From CAXXOK01 sp963664595 (GTDB lineage: Bacteria; Bacillota; Clostridia; Christensenellales; Aristaeellaceae): a stretch of DNA of 64,000 nt. The stretch spans positions 310,001 to 374,000 of the forward strand of contig CAXXOK010000002.1 of NCBI GenBank assembly GCA_963664595.2, in the 5' to 3' direction. The notes beneath the pieces are model-generated. The model did not search any database and was not told where the DNA came from. It was given only the letters and a program-made list of their open reading frames with translations. Every line of letters starts with the position of its first letter. Position 1 is the first letter of the stretch. Positions 26,574 to 35,523 of the stretch are shown here, piece after piece. Made by a program: the position numbers and the translations under genes.

Positions 26574-27620
26574 TCACAATCCGCCGTCGATGGAAATGGA
26601 TTTCCGATGCCGGAACAAATGGATATCGTTATCGGAGAAATAGTTGAGCACCATCACCAGCAGCAGCACGCCGCCCCAGATGAGGGAGATGTAATAGCTG
26701 GAGATTTTCGGGAAACGGTTGAGCCCCGTTTCCAGCATTTTCAGCAGAACGGTCGCCAGCACCACGCCGGAGATCCGGCCGCTGCCGCCGATGGGGTTCA
26801 CGCCGCCCAGCACCACAATCAGCACGCACTGCAGGGTATACACCGTGCCGTAGTCGGCGCGGGCCGAATTGTAGTTCGCCAGCATGATCATGCCGCCCAG
26901 CGCCGCGCAGATGCCCGACAGGGTGTAGGTTTTGATCAGCAGCCGGTCGATATTCAAGCCCGAGAACTTTGCCGCCGTTGCCGAGGTACCCAGCATGTAC
27001 AGCTTGGTGCCGTAGGTGGTGCGCATCAGGAAAAACCAGATGACGAACGCCATGCCCGCGAAGAAGATCAGCTGCACCGGTATGACATCGAAAAGCTTTG
27101 CGTTGATGGTGGTCGCGTACACGCGCGCCAGCTTGCTCACAGCCTTGCCGTTGGTAATCACAATGCTGATACCCGTAAACAGCTCGCTGGTGCCCAGCGT
27201 TGCCAAAATGGGGGGAATGTGTACCTTGGAAACCAGAAAGCCATTAAACGCTCCGGCCGCCGCGCCGATGCCGATAGCCAGCACGAACGACAGGGGAATC
27301 ACGTAAAACGCCAAACCGCCGTCGGCCAGCTCCAGCTTTTTCATCAGCAGCGCCATCAGGATGGAGGTCAGGTTTGCCACCCCGACCACGGACAGGTCGA
27401 TGCCGCCGGTGAGCATGCACACCATAATGCCCAGCGCCATCAGCCCGAACTCCGGAAACTGTGACGCCATGGTCTGGAAATTGATCAGCGTATAGAACTT
27501 CTGCAGCCGGGTCAGGGCCATGAACGCCGACCAGAGGACGATCAGGAGAATGATGCGGAACAGGTGCTTATCCTTGGCGTACAGCCGACCGAGAAAGGAA
27601 GTGTTGTTCCTTGCCTGCAT
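26574..27620 (-). CDS. Sugar ABC transporter permease (RbsC/LsrD type)
   Basis: A 348-residue BPD_transp_2 permease with eight to ten hydrophobic segments, GGIDLSVVGVANLTSILMALLM in the first half and the family loop LQCVLIVVLGGVNPIGGSGRISGVV in the second. Its ATG (27620) directly follows the stop TAA of the previous permease, with GGGAGGTGGG upstream, so the two are made in equal amounts and probably form a heterodimer as in Lsr or Rha importers. Confidence 0.92.
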   Translation of the reverse strand: MQARNNTSFLGRLYAKDKHLFRIILLIVLWSAFMALTRLQKFYTLINFQTMASQFPEFGLMALGIMVCMLTGGIDLSVVGVANLTSILMALLMKKLELADGGLAFYVIPLSFVLAIGIGAAAGAFNGFLVSKVHIPPILATLGTSELFTGISIVITNGKAVSKLARVYATTINAKLFDVIPVQLIFFAGMAFVIWFFLMRTTYGTKLYMLGTSATAAKFSGLNIDRLLIKTYTLSGICAALGGMIMLANYNSARADYGTVYTLQCVLIVVLGGVNPIGGSGRISGVVLATVLLKMLETGLNRFPKISSYYISLIWGGVLLLVMVLNYFSDNDIHLFRHRKSISIDGGL

Positions 27621-28649
27621 TTAACCCACCTCCCTGGAAAGTTTGCGGTTTCTGTGAACGGAGTTTGCGCGGTACACCTGCATGGCGCTCACCCCGATGC
27701 CGATAATGATCAGCGCGCCGACGAACACGCTCTTCCACACGGTGGGTACGCCGATCAGGATCATGGAGTTTTCCACCACCACAATCAGCAGCGTGCCCAG
27801 CATGCAGCCGGTCAGCGTGCCCGCGCCGCCCGTGATGGCGGTACCGCCCAGCACCACGCCCGCGATGATGTTCATCTCCATCCCCAGCATGTTGGTGGGG
27901 TGCATCTGGGTCATCATGCAGGTGCGCATCAGCCCGGCCAGGCTGGAGACGGCGCCCACAAACACATACAGCCAGAACTTGGTCCACTTCACGCTGAAGC
28001 CCGCACGCAGGGCGCTTACGGGGTTGCCGCCGATGGCATAAATGCCGCGGCCGAACATTGTGCGCCGCAGGATGAACCACGCGAAGATCAGCAGCACAAT
28101 AAACACCAGGATGGAGGAGTGCATCCGCGAGGTGAGGCCGGATTCCGCGTTGGTCGCCACAAACAGCGCGGAGGTACCGAAGTCCCGCATGCCCGGCGGG
28201 ATGACCGCCAGCTGCACGGACTTGAGCGTGCCCTGCATAAACCCTTTAAACACGCTGGCGGAGCCCAGCGTAACAATCAGCGCGGGCAGCCCCAGATGGC
28301 CGATAAAGAAGCCGTTGAACGCGCCCAGCACGCCGCCCAGCACGATCGCCATTATAATCGGCAGCCAGATGCCGCCCTGATAATCAGCGTCCAGCAGCAG
28401 CTTGGTAATCGCGTACGAGCTCAGTGATGCCAGCGCGGGAAACGACACATCAATCCCGCCGGAAATAATAACCATGAAGGTACCGATGGCAAAGATGCCG
28501 GATACCACCATTGCCGACAAAATATCCACGATATTGTTCGGCGTGAAAAACTGCTTTGACCGTACCTCGATCAAGAGAAACAGCACAAACAAGACCACCG
28601 CGATATACGTCTCGTTTCGCTGCGAGAGCTTCCTGAGTGTTTTTTGCAT
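27621..28649 (-). CDS. Sugar ABC transporter permease (RbsC/LsrC type)
   Basis: A 342-residue BPD_transp_2 permease: SGGIDVSFPALASLSSYAIT, LGGVLGAFNGFFIGHLGLPALIVTLG and IAGVVLGGTAITGGAGTLTG are the usual landmarks. It is homologous to the next gene but clearly diverged, consistent with a two-permease importer. ATG 28649 follows GGAGGAAAATGAT. Upstream 65 bases separate it from the ATPase gene. Confidence 0.92.
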   Translation of the reverse strand: MQKTLRKLSQRNETYIAVVLFVLFLLIEVRSKQFFTPNNIVDILSAMVVSGIFAIGTFMVIISGGIDVSFPALASLSSYAITKLLLDADYQGGIWLPIIMAIVLGGVLGAFNGFFIGHLGLPALIVTLGSASVFKGFMQGTLKSVQLAVIPPGMRDFGTSALFVATNAESGLTSRMHSSILVFIVLLIFAWFILRRTMFGRGIYAIGGNPVSALRAGFSVKWTKFWLYVFVGAVSSLAGLMRTCMMTQMHPTNMLGMEMNIIAGVVLGGTAITGGAGTLTGCMLGTLLIVVVENSMILIGVPTVWKSVFVGALIIIGIGVSAMQVYRANSVHRNRKLSREVG

Positions 28650-28714
28650 ATCATTTTCCTCCGCTTTCCACGGCCGCGGGCAGCGCCGCCCCCGCCGCCG
28701 GGATGGCTATCCCA

Positions 28715-30199
28715 TCAAAGCATATAAGACAGCACGCTCTGCTCGTCCGATTCGCCGGGGTTAAGCACCGCTTCCACGCGGCCGCCCTTGAGGACCATCA
28801 GACTGGAGCAATTGACCAGCATCTCCGGCAGATCGTCCGATATAATAATCAGGGCCATGCCCTCGTTAGCCAGCGCCTGCAGGATGGTATGGATATCGTG
28901 CTTGGAGCCGATGTCCACGCCCACGGTCGGCCCGTTTAACACCAGCACATCCAGGTTGCAGGCCAGCCATTTGGCCAGCACAATGCGCTGCTGGTTGCCG
29001 CCCGACAGGGTTTGGCAGGCGTTATCCGCGTTGGGCGTGGCAATCGCCATATCTTTCACCCAGCGGTCCACTTCCTGCTGCCGCTTTTCGCGTTCGATCA
29101 CATGCAGGCCGTTTGCCAGGCGGTCGATCTCGGAAATGATGATGTTGTCGGCAATCGTGCGCGGCAGGAACAGTCCCTCGTTGAGGCGGTCCTCCGGCAC
29201 ATAGCCGATGCGGTGGGCAATCGCGTCCTCGGGGTTCTTCAGGCGGATCGGCTTGCCATCCTTGAGCAGGGTTCCGCTCTCCGCGCGCTGAATGCCGAAC
29301 AGCGCCAGCGCCAGCTCCGTCCTGCCCGAGTCCAGCAGGCCCGTAATGCCCAGGATCTCACCCCGCCGCAGTTGAAAGCTGACGTTTTCAAAGCAGCCGG
29401 ACAGCGAAAGCTCCCGCGCCTCCAGCACCGGCTGCTCGGAAATGTTCTTGGGTACAAAGCTGCTTTTTTCAAACTTGCGCCCCGTCATATAATACGTAAA
29501 TTTCTTATCGTCCAAATCGGCGGTGCTGCCCGATACCACCAGCTCGCCGCTGCGCAGTATGGTAAACCGCTCGGAAATTTCAAATACCTCGTTGAGCTTA
29601 TGGCTGACAAAGAGAATGGAAATGCCCTGCGCCTTGAGCTGCAGGATGATCTTGAACAGCGCCTCCACTTCCTTGCGGGTCAGCGCGGTGGTCGGCTCAT
29701 CCATGATGATCAGGCGCGCGTTGAACATCAGTGCGCGGCAGATGGCGACCATCTGCTTTTCGGCTACCGACAGCGTGCCCACCAGCCGGTCCAGATCCAC
29801 CTGGAAGTTGATTTTGGCGATCGCTTCCTCCGCGATTTTTTTCATGCGTTTGCGGTTGACCAGCTTATGCCCGTCCGCCAGCTCGGCATTCAAAGCAAGG
29901 TTTTCCATCACCGTCAGGTTCTGAAAAACAGAAAAGTCCTGATAAATTACCTGAATGCCGCTGTTGATGGCTTCGCGCGGCGTAATCTTCGTATGTTTGT
30001 TTCCGGCAAATTCTATATAGCCTTCGTCCAGCTGGTATACCCCGGAGATAATTTTGATCAGCGTGGATTTTCCGCAGCCGTTTTCCCCCGCGAGACAATG
30101 GATTTCTCCGGGGGCAATCTCCAGCGAAACATTTTTGAGCGCCTGCACTCCGGCAAAAGCCTTGGAGATTCCCTCGGCTCGCAACAAAGGTTGAGTCAC
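28715..30199 (-). CDS. Double-domain sugar ABC ATPase (RbsA/LsrA type)
   Basis: A 494-residue fused ATPase. The first domain has Walker A GENGCGKST, signature LSVAEKQMV and Walker B RLIIMDEPTTALT. The second has a degenerate Walker A (GLLDSGRTE), signature LSGGNQQRI and a Walker B altered to VLVLNGPTVGVD, so the usual Asp-Glu is Asn-Gly; it probably does not hydrolyse ATP. GTG 30199 has GGGAGG eight bases upstream, better than the longer frame. It is separated from the binding-protein gene by two palindromic repeats, unusual for such an operon. Confidence 0.92.
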   Translation of the reverse strand: MTQPLLRAEGISKAFAGVQALKNVSLEIAPGEIHCLAGENGCGKSTLIKIISGVYQLDEGYIEFAGNKHTKITPREAINSGIQVIYQDFSVFQNLTVMENLALNAELADGHKLVNRKRMKKIAEEAIAKINFQVDLDRLVGTLSVAEKQMVAICRALMFNARLIIMDEPTTALTRKEVEALFKIILQLKAQGISILFVSHKLNEVFEISERFTILRSGELVVSGSTADLDDKKFTYYMTGRKFEKSSFVPKNISEQPVLEARELSLSGCFENVSFQLRRGEILGITGLLDSGRTELALALFGIQRAESGTLLKDGKPIRLKNPEDAIAHRIGYVPEDRLNEGLFLPRTIADNIIISEIDRLANGLHVIEREKRQQEVDRWVKDMAIATPNADNACQTLSGGNQQRIVLAKWLACNLDVLVLNGPTVGVDIGSKHDIHTILQALANEGMALIIISDDLPEMLVNCSSLMVLKGGRVEAVLNPGESDEQSVLSYML

Positions 30200-30245
30200 T
30201 GTAAGCACCTCCCAAGCGCACACGGCGCATTCCTGGATTTTTGTA

Positions 30246-30404
30246 GGGAAACATTGAATAAAGAACGTACAGGATGACGAATTGGATTTTCGTCAAATTG
30301 TGCTTGCGGAAACCGCCGTAGCAGCAATGCTGCATCAAGGTTTCCGTAAACGCAAGCTGGCAGAAATACGATCGCCAGCCTGCGCGGGATTTGTTCAGCG
30401 TTTG
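30246..30404. repeat. Palindromic MITE-like element, copy 2
   Basis: Starts GGGAAACATTGAATAAAG and ends TTTGTTCAGCGTTTGC, inverted repeats of each other. The arms TGCTTGCGGAAACC and GGTTTCCGTAAACGCAAGC form the long central hairpin. It is the most diverged copy and abuts copy 3. Confidence 0.78.
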
Positions 30405-30574
30405 CCTAGGGAAACGATGAATAAAGCACTTGTGCGATGCTGTGCTGGATTTTCGCCAGGTTGGGTTTGCAGAACCTGAAGTAGTAGCAGCGTTACGTCG
30501 AAGGTTCTGCAAACCCAAGCTGGCGGAAATATAGTGCGGCAGCGTGCGAGGGATTTGTTCATTGTTTGCCTAGG
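30405..30574. repeat. Palindromic MITE-like element, copy 3
   Basis: Bounded by CCTAGG on both sides (30405-30410 and 30569-30574). Inward it reads AAACGATGAATAAAGCAC, then the core GATTTTCGCCAGGTTGGGTT, a centre with GTAGTAGCAGCG, and the complementary arm ending AACAATGAACAAAT on the opposite strand. Best-preserved copy in the window; lies inside the sugar operon between binding-protein and ATPase genes. Confidence 0.82.
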
Positions 30575-30580
30575 GAAGCC

Positions 30581-30604
30581 CTGCCGGTTTTTGCAAACCG
30601 GCAG
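30581..30604 (-). terminator. Hairpin after the binding-protein gene
   Basis: CTGCCGGTTT pairs exactly with AAACCGGCAG around TTGC. No good T run follows on the minus strand, so it more likely stabilises the binding-protein mRNA or attenuates downstream expression than stops it fully. Confidence 0.6.
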
Positions 30605-30659
30605 AGCTTTTATCGGTTGCTACCCCGTAGCGTTTTGTAAAACATGGTCTTGGGTACGC

Positions 30660-31652
30660 TTAGAATCCGAAGCTGTCCACGTTCTCGGCGGTGATCACGA
30701 TCCAGCCCTGGCCTTCCAGAACCTTGTCGCTGCCTTCCTTGAACATCAGCTGCGTGTAGCCGTTCACACCCAGATCCACGGGCTCGGCGATTGCCGTACC
30801 GGCCAGCACCTGCTCAGCCAGGGCAACCATTGCCTGGCCTGCCAGGGCGGGATCCCACAGGGTGAGGTACTGCACGGCGCCGCTCTTCAAAAGCTCGGCG
30901 TTATCACCAGGCATACCGGTGCCGGCGGTGAACACTTTGCCGCTGAGGCCCAGCTCGGCGATGGCGCGGGCAATACCGGGAGCGTCGTAAGAGGAGGTGC
31001 CCATGATGCCCTTGAGGTCCGGATACTTTTTGAACAGCTCTTTGGCTACGTTGTAGGCCACATCGCCGTTGTCTTCGGATTCAACGCGGGGCTCATCGGC
31101 CAGCAGGGTCATGTTGGGATAGGTCTCGGTCGCAAATTTCACGCCGCCGTCCGCCCACTCGTTATGGGAGGCATTGGTTACGTGGGCAACCATCGTGGTG
31201 TACACGCCTTCATAGCCCATGGCCGAGGCAAGGTTTTCCATGATGAACGCGCCGTACGCTTCGTTGTTGAAGGCTTCGATGTCGTAATCGACGTTCTCCA
31301 GGGAAGCGCCTTCGTGGGCGATCACAACGATGCCCGCTTCGCGCGCCTGCTGCAGCACCGGCTCCAGCGATTCGGGATCAACGGGAACCACACAGATGGC
31401 GTCCACGCCCTGCGCGATCAAATCCTGCACAAGCTGCGCCTGCAGGGTCGCGTCGATTTCCGCGGTGCCGCGCTGATAAATCGTGTTCTCCGGATGAGCC
31501 GCAGCGTATTCATTCACGCCGACTTCCATGCGAACAAACCAGGGGTTGGAGGCGTCCTTGGGTACCACAACGATTTCCCATCCATCGGCAAAAACAGTTG
31601 TACAGGTGAAGAGCAGCAGGGATACAAGTATCAGAGCAACCAATTTCTTCAT
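30660..31652 (-). CDS. Sugar ABC transporter substrate-binding protein (LsrB/RhaS-like)
   Basis: A 330-residue Peripla_BP_4 protein with signal peptide MKKLVALILVSLLLFTCTTVFA cut before DGW. Landmarks are PKDASNPWFVRMEVGVNEYA, VDAICVVPVDPESLEPVL, ASHNEWADGG and TAGTGMPGDNAELLKSG. It has a Cys (FTC) but no true lipobox, so anchoring is uncertain. ATG 31652 follows GGAGGGCTCGAAC. The sequence resembles AI-2/rhamnose-type binding proteins. Sugar not identified. First transport gene after the LacI gene. Confidence 0.9.
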   Translation of the reverse strand: MKKLVALILVSLLLFTCTTVFADGWEIVVVPKDASNPWFVRMEVGVNEYAAAHPENTIYQRGTAEIDATLQAQLVQDLIAQGVDAICVVPVDPESLEPVLQQAREAGIVVIAHEGASLENVDYDIEAFNNEAYGAFIMENLASAMGYEGVYTTMVAHVTNASHNEWADGGVKFATETYPNMTLLADEPRVESEDNGDVAYNVAKELFKKYPDLKGIMGTSSYDAPGIARAIAELGLSGKVFTAGTGMPGDNAELLKSGAVQYLTLWDPALAGQAMVALAEQVLAGTAIAEPVDLGVNGYTQLMFKEGSDKVLEGQGWIVITAENVDSFGF

Positions 31653-31712
31653 GTTCGAGCCCTCCATAAAAATTATTTATTCTCTCCCGCTTATGCGGGC
31701 AACGAGACAGGA

Positions 31713-32717
31713 TTACGCCCCGTGGCGTGTGGTGGAATCGCGGATGATCAGCTCGCAGTCAATCACCGCCTCCTTTTCGGTGTCGAAGCTTTCGATCAGG
31801 CCCAGCAGCATCCGGGTGGAGAGGTTCGCCACCTCGGCCAGATCCTGTTTCACGGTGGTGATGGGGATGGCAGAGATTCTGGAAAAGATCAGATCGTCAT
31901 ACCCGGCCACGGCGATATCCTCCGGCACCTTGATGCCGTCGGCGTTCAGCGCGTTGATCACGCCCAGGGCCATCATATCGTTCACGCATACGATCGCGTC
32001 CATGTCCGGGGATGGCAGCTGCTGTATCCGGCTCAGCGCGGAGGCGTAGGTAACCTCCTCCAGCCGCATGATGTTTTCGTACGTCAGCCGCAGCGCCTTC
32101 AGCTCCTCGCGGTAGCCCATTTCGCGCTGGTCCATGCAGTACACGTCCGACGGCCCGGTCATCAGGGCGATTTTCCGGTGCCCCTCCCCGTGCAGCAGGC
32201 GCACCATCATGCGCATGCCGCTGTAGAGGTTGCACATCACATACGGCCGCTGCAGCGAGGGATACACGGAGGTTACGTACACCATGGGGATCTCCGCCGC
32301 CTCCAGCGCCGCAAGGTAGCTCACATCGTCGTTGGGCTTGTTGAGCGGCACCAGCAGCACGCCGTCCATCCGGTTCTGGATCATTTCCTGCACGATCTGC
32401 TTTTCGCGCTTGCGGGAGTTTTCACTGATGGCAATAAACAGGCCGTAGCCGCTGTTGCGAAGCCCCCGGGAAATGCTGTCCACCAGCGACGCGTAGTACA
32501 CATTCTGGATGTCGGGCACGATCAGCCCGATCATGTTGCTTTTGCGCATCACCAGCTTGCGCGCGTGCGGGTTGGGCGAATAGCCCATTTCCTGTGCGGT
32601 TTGAAGAATCCGTTTCCGGGTTTCCAAATTCACCTTTTCACTGCCGTTCAAAGCCAGCGATACTGTGGATTTTGACATGCCCACTCTTTTGGCGACATCT
32701 TCCAGCTTTACTTCCAT
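31713..32717 (-). CDS. LacI-family regulator of the sugar operon
   Basis: A 334-residue LacI repressor: HTH VKLEDVAKRVGMSKSTVSLALNG, hinge LVMRKSNMIGLIVPD and a periplasmic-binding-like effector domain ending GYDDLIFSRISAIPITTVKQ. It heads the operon (regulator, binding protein, ATPase, two permeases, kinase, mutarotase). Three copies of ATTTCAAACGGTTGAAAT-like operators upstream (32733, 32897, 32995) are its likely targets, implying autoregulation together with the transport genes. Confidence 0.93.
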   Translation of the reverse strand: MEVKLEDVAKRVGMSKSTVSLALNGSEKVNLETRKRILQTAQEMGYSPNPHARKLVMRKSNMIGLIVPDIQNVYYASLVDSISRGLRNSGYGLFIAISENSRKREKQIVQEMIQNRMDGVLLVPLNKPNDDVSYLAALEAAEIPMVYVTSVYPSLQRPYVMCNLYSGMRMMVRLLHGEGHRKIALMTGPSDVYCMDQREMGYREELKALRLTYENIMRLEEVTYASALSRIQQLPSPDMDAIVCVNDMMALGVINALNADGIKVPEDIAVAGYDDLIFSRISAIPITTVKQDLAEVANLSTRMLLGLIESFDTEKEAVIDCELIIRDSTTRHGA

Positions 32718-32732
32718 TGCGAATTCCTCATC

Positions 32733-32750
32733 ATTTCAAACGGTTGAAAT
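32733..32750. promoter_or_regulatory. LacI-type operator O1
   Basis: ATTTCAAACGGTTGAAAT, a near-perfect 18-bp palindrome with central CG, 16 bases upstream of the LacI start codon in the leader. Confidence 0.8.
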
Positions 32751-32896
32751 TTTAAGAATAAACCGTCACGGGCTGCCTTCCCGGCCCTGTGCCGCCCGTA
32801 CTGCGGTGGGTATTCCTGCCGGCATGATGCAGCCGTTCCTGGTTTTCCCTTGCCCACTCCTTTGGAGAATCGTCGCGGCCGGTTTAATTTTTCAGA

Positions 32897-32914
32897 ATTT
32901 CAAACGGTTGAAAT
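32897..32914. promoter_or_regulatory. LacI-type operator O2
   Basis: Identical to O1 in all 18 positions; 164 bases centre to centre from O1. Confidence 0.8.
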
Positions 32915-32994
32915 TCCGGGGTAAACGATAAGTCGTTGGGTTTGATCCTTGCGATCCTGCGAGGGTTTCTGACACGAACTATACTATTTGGCGA

Positions 32995-33012
32995 ATTTCA
33001 AACCGTTTCGAT
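32995..33012. promoter_or_regulatory. LacI-type operator O3 at the start point
   Basis: ATTTCAAACCGTTTCGAT, 14 of 18 positions as in O1/O2. It begins directly downstream of the strong promoter at 33020-33048, covering the expected start point. 98 bases from O2. Confidence 0.75.
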
Positions 33013-33019
33013 ATGTTAG

Positions 33020-33048
33020 ATTGTAACAACTCCCGCGCGCCTTGTCAA
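33020..33048 (-). promoter_or_regulatory. Strong promoter of the LacI-sugar operon
   Basis: Minus strand TTGACA (33048-33043), 17 bases, TACAAT (33025-33020). The transcript would carry an approximately 295-base leader containing O2 and O1 before the LacI start codon. Confidence 0.82.
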
Positions 33049-33168
33049 TCACTTTTCAGGAATATTTTTTATTTTTGGGCCAACCAGCCCGCCGGATGGC
33101 TAATACAGAACACAGCCGCTTATGAATTTTATCTGGAAACCGAAGGCTATTAAAGCGTTTGTGCGCAG

Positions 33169-33196
33169 TTTACTTCGCCGCGGATTTCCGTATAAT
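33169..33196 (+). promoter_or_regulatory. Promoter of the FAD oxidoreductase gene
   Basis: TTTACT (33169-33174), 16 bases, TATAAT (33191-33196); the gene starts 70 bases further on behind GGAGGAGAAGG. Confidence 0.65.
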
Positions 33197-33265
33197 GGAA
33201 ACAGGCCCATGCCCATGAAAAACAATGGGTATTTTGTGGGCATCGCATAAGGAGGAGAAGGTATC

Positions 33266-34424
33266 ATGAAGTATGACGTCATCATTGCGGGCGGCGGCGT
33301 GGCGGGCATCGCGGCGGCGCTGGCGGCCCGGCGCTCCCGGCGCGCGCAAGGTGCTGCTGCTGGAGGCGGCAGTATCTGCTGGGCGGCCTGGCAACCTGCG
33401 GGCTGGTGACCATTTATTTGCCGATCTGCGACGGACAGGGGCGGCAGGTAAGCTTTTCGGTTGCCGAAGAGCTGCTGCGGCTTTCCATCCGCCACGGCGC
33501 GGAGAGGGAAAGCGCCCACCGCCTGGCTGGAGCAGGGCACCCTGGAAGCACGGCAAGGACAGCGCTTTGAATCGTATTTCAATCCCTATGCCTTTGCTAT
33601 TGATGCCGAAGCGCTGCTGCTTGCCGAGGGCGTGGAGGTGTTTTACGGCGCCATGCTCTGCGGCGTGCAAGCGCAGGGGCAAACGTCTGCAAAGCGTGGA
33701 AATCGTCCACAAGTCCGGCCGGGAAACCCTGGAAGCCGACGCCTTTGTGGATGCTACAGGCGACGCCGACCTGTTTTTTATGGCGGGCGCGCCCACAGCG
33801 CAGTTTGGCAACGGCAACATCCTGGCCTCCTGGTATTACAGCACGGACAACGGAGTGTATGGCCTGCTACCAGCTGGGCTTCTGCGATACGCCGGAGGAA
33901 GCCCTGCACCCCGAAACAAGCCGGAAAAAACGCTATACCGGGCTGGACGCAAGGGAGCTGTCCGAAATGACCATCGACGCGCACCGGTCGCTGTACGCCG
34001 ATTTTCTCAAAAAGGGCGGCATCAGCGAAAGCCGCGCCATTACGGCGGTTGCTTCCATCCCCCAGGTACGCATGACGCGCCGGCTGGCCGGGCTGGCTAC
34101 GCCCGACGAGGAAAACCCCTACGCGCACGTGGAAACCAGCATCGGCATGTTTGCGGACTGGCGCAGGCGCGGCGTAGCTTACGAGCTGCCCCTTCGGTGC
34201 GCTGTACAGCCCCGCGCTGGACAATGTGTTTGCCGCGGGGCCGCTGTATTTTCCGTAACCGACCGGATGTGGGATATGACGCGCGTCATCCCCCGTATGC
34301 GCGGTTTCCGGGCAGGCGGCCGGGATTGCCGCCGCACTGTGCCCGGCCCCAGGCCCCGCCGCAGCTGACCGCCGTGCAGGCGGAGCTGCGCAGGCAAAAA
34401 GCCGTATTGCATTTTACAGAATAA
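33266..34424 (+). pseudogene. FAD-dependent oxidoreductase, about ten frameshifts
   Basis: Fragments in three frames, in correct order, make one FAD-dependent oxidoreductase of about 382 residues: MKYDVIIAGGGVAGIAAALAA (dinucleotide-binding GxGxxG), LLGGLATCGLVTIYLP, YFNPYAFAIDAEALLLAEGV, FVDATGDADLFFMAGAP, ITAVASIPQVRMTRRLAG, and FAAGRCISVTDRMWDMTRVIP. I see breaks near 33340, 33367, 33505, 33675, 33862, 34190, 34237, 34250, 34290 and 34358. Each is explained by one extra base, mostly in short homopolymers; removing ten bases gives a length divisible by three. Absence of in-frame stops or deletions argues for sequencing error. The ribosome site is GGAGGAGAAGG before ATG 33266. Relatives act on organic acids or sugars next to ABC transporters. 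Confidence 0.8.
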
Positions 34425-34473
34425 TGCAGGGTAACCACGGATACAGTATCAATAGAACGTCCGCTAAACAAAG

Positions 34474-34503
34474 CACCCCCGCGGCCAGCATGCCGCGGGG
34501 GTG
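34474..34503. terminator. Terminator between converging genes
   Basis: CACCCCCGCGGC and its exact complement around CAGCAT. On the minus strand it is followed by CTTTGTTT, so it serves mainly the AraC gene. Confidence 0.7.
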
Positions 34504-34548
34504 TTCCATCCCATCGGAAAAGGGCCAGGTTGAACCGAGGTTTCCCCC

Positions 34549-35436
34549 TTACCCCATCTCCCGGCGAAACGCCGAGGGCGGCATGCCGCAGCACGCCAGA
34601 AACACGCGGTTAAAGCCCGAGACATCCGAAAAGCCGATTTGCTGGCTGATCTCCGATACGCTCCGGTCGGTGGTCAGCAGCAGCTGCTGCGCCTGGCGCA
34701 TGCGGGCGTCGCGGCAGTATTGGCTGGGCGACCGGCCGATGATCCGCTGAAACACGCGCCGGAAATTGGCCTCGCTCATCCCGCAGGTTTTCGCCATCTC
34801 CGCAACCGTCGGCTTTTCCCCATCGTTCAGGCGCTGCAGCACCCGCTGGAGCGCTTTTTCGATTTCCGGAAAATGCTTGGGCACAGGCACGGGCCGCGCC
34901 GTTTTCCCTTCGGACAGACGGCTCAGGGTAATCATCAGCGCCGTGAACGCCGCCATGCCCATTTCCGCGGCATAGGGGCGGCTGTTGCCGTGCGCCTCGT
35001 CCATCAGGCTGCGCGTCAGCGACGCCAGCGCGGGATACTCCGCCGCCCGGAAAATACCGAACACGCGGATATCCTGATAAATGACATGGAGCAGCGTTTT
35101 CAGGCTTCCGCTCTGGGCGTTGCCGCTGAGGCGCGCCACGTCAATGTTCAGCCAGTACCACCTTCCCGGCTTTTCGCCCGTGTTGCAGGAAAGGTGCTTC
35201 TGAAACGGAAAAATCACCTGCACGTCGCCCTCGGAAAACGGCTGCGCCTGATCCTCCACATAGCATATGCCCTCGCCCTCCACGCACAGCCCGATCTCCA
35301 GCACGTTGTGGTAGTGCAGATAGGTTACGTTATACACATCCAGCGTCGAAATCTCCAGCGCCTTCGCGCCGCCGATCCCCTGGGAGGCCGTTTCCACATA
35401 CACGGCCGGCAGTCCGTTTTTTGAGCGGTTTCGCAT
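34549..35436 (-). CDS. AraC-family transcriptional regulator
   Basis: A 295-residue regulator with an N-terminal cupin domain (YLHYHNVLEIGLCVEGEGICYVED, HLSCNTGEKPG) and a C-terminal double HTH: TVAEMAKTCGMSEANFRRVFQRIIGRSPSQYCRDARM and SVSEISQQIGFSDVSGFNRVFLACCGMPPSAFRR. The fold and HYHN motif fit sensing of a sugar. ATG 35436 follows GAGGAGATCAAATACC. Divergent from the ADP-ribosylglycohydrolase gene, with 87 bases between, so it likely controls that gene and itself. Confidence 0.92.
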   Translation of the reverse strand: MRNRSKNGLPAVYVETASQGIGGAKALEISTLDVYNVTYLHYHNVLEIGLCVEGEGICYVEDQAQPFSEGDVQVIFPFQKHLSCNTGEKPGRWYWLNIDVARLSGNAQSGSLKTLLHVIYQDIRVFGIFRAAEYPALASLTRSLMDEAHGNSRPYAAEMGMAAFTALMITLSRLSEGKTARPVPVPKHFPEIEKALQRVLQRLNDGEKPTVAEMAKTCGMSEANFRRVFQRIIGRSPSQYCRDARMRQAQQLLLTTDRSVSEISQQIGFSDVSGFNRVFLACCGMPPSAFRREMG

Positions 35437-35523
35437 GGTATTTGATCTCCTCGGCATAGTCAGGCGGGGCGTGATGGGATATCATCATCCCTACAGAAAT
35501 ACAATATCACGGAGGGACAGCCT

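Noticed and set aside
30534..32675. Plus-strand open frame of 713 codons opposite the binding-protein and LacI genes
   Set aside because: Shadow of two recognisable genes on the other strand; starts inside a repeat element and has low-complexity composition.
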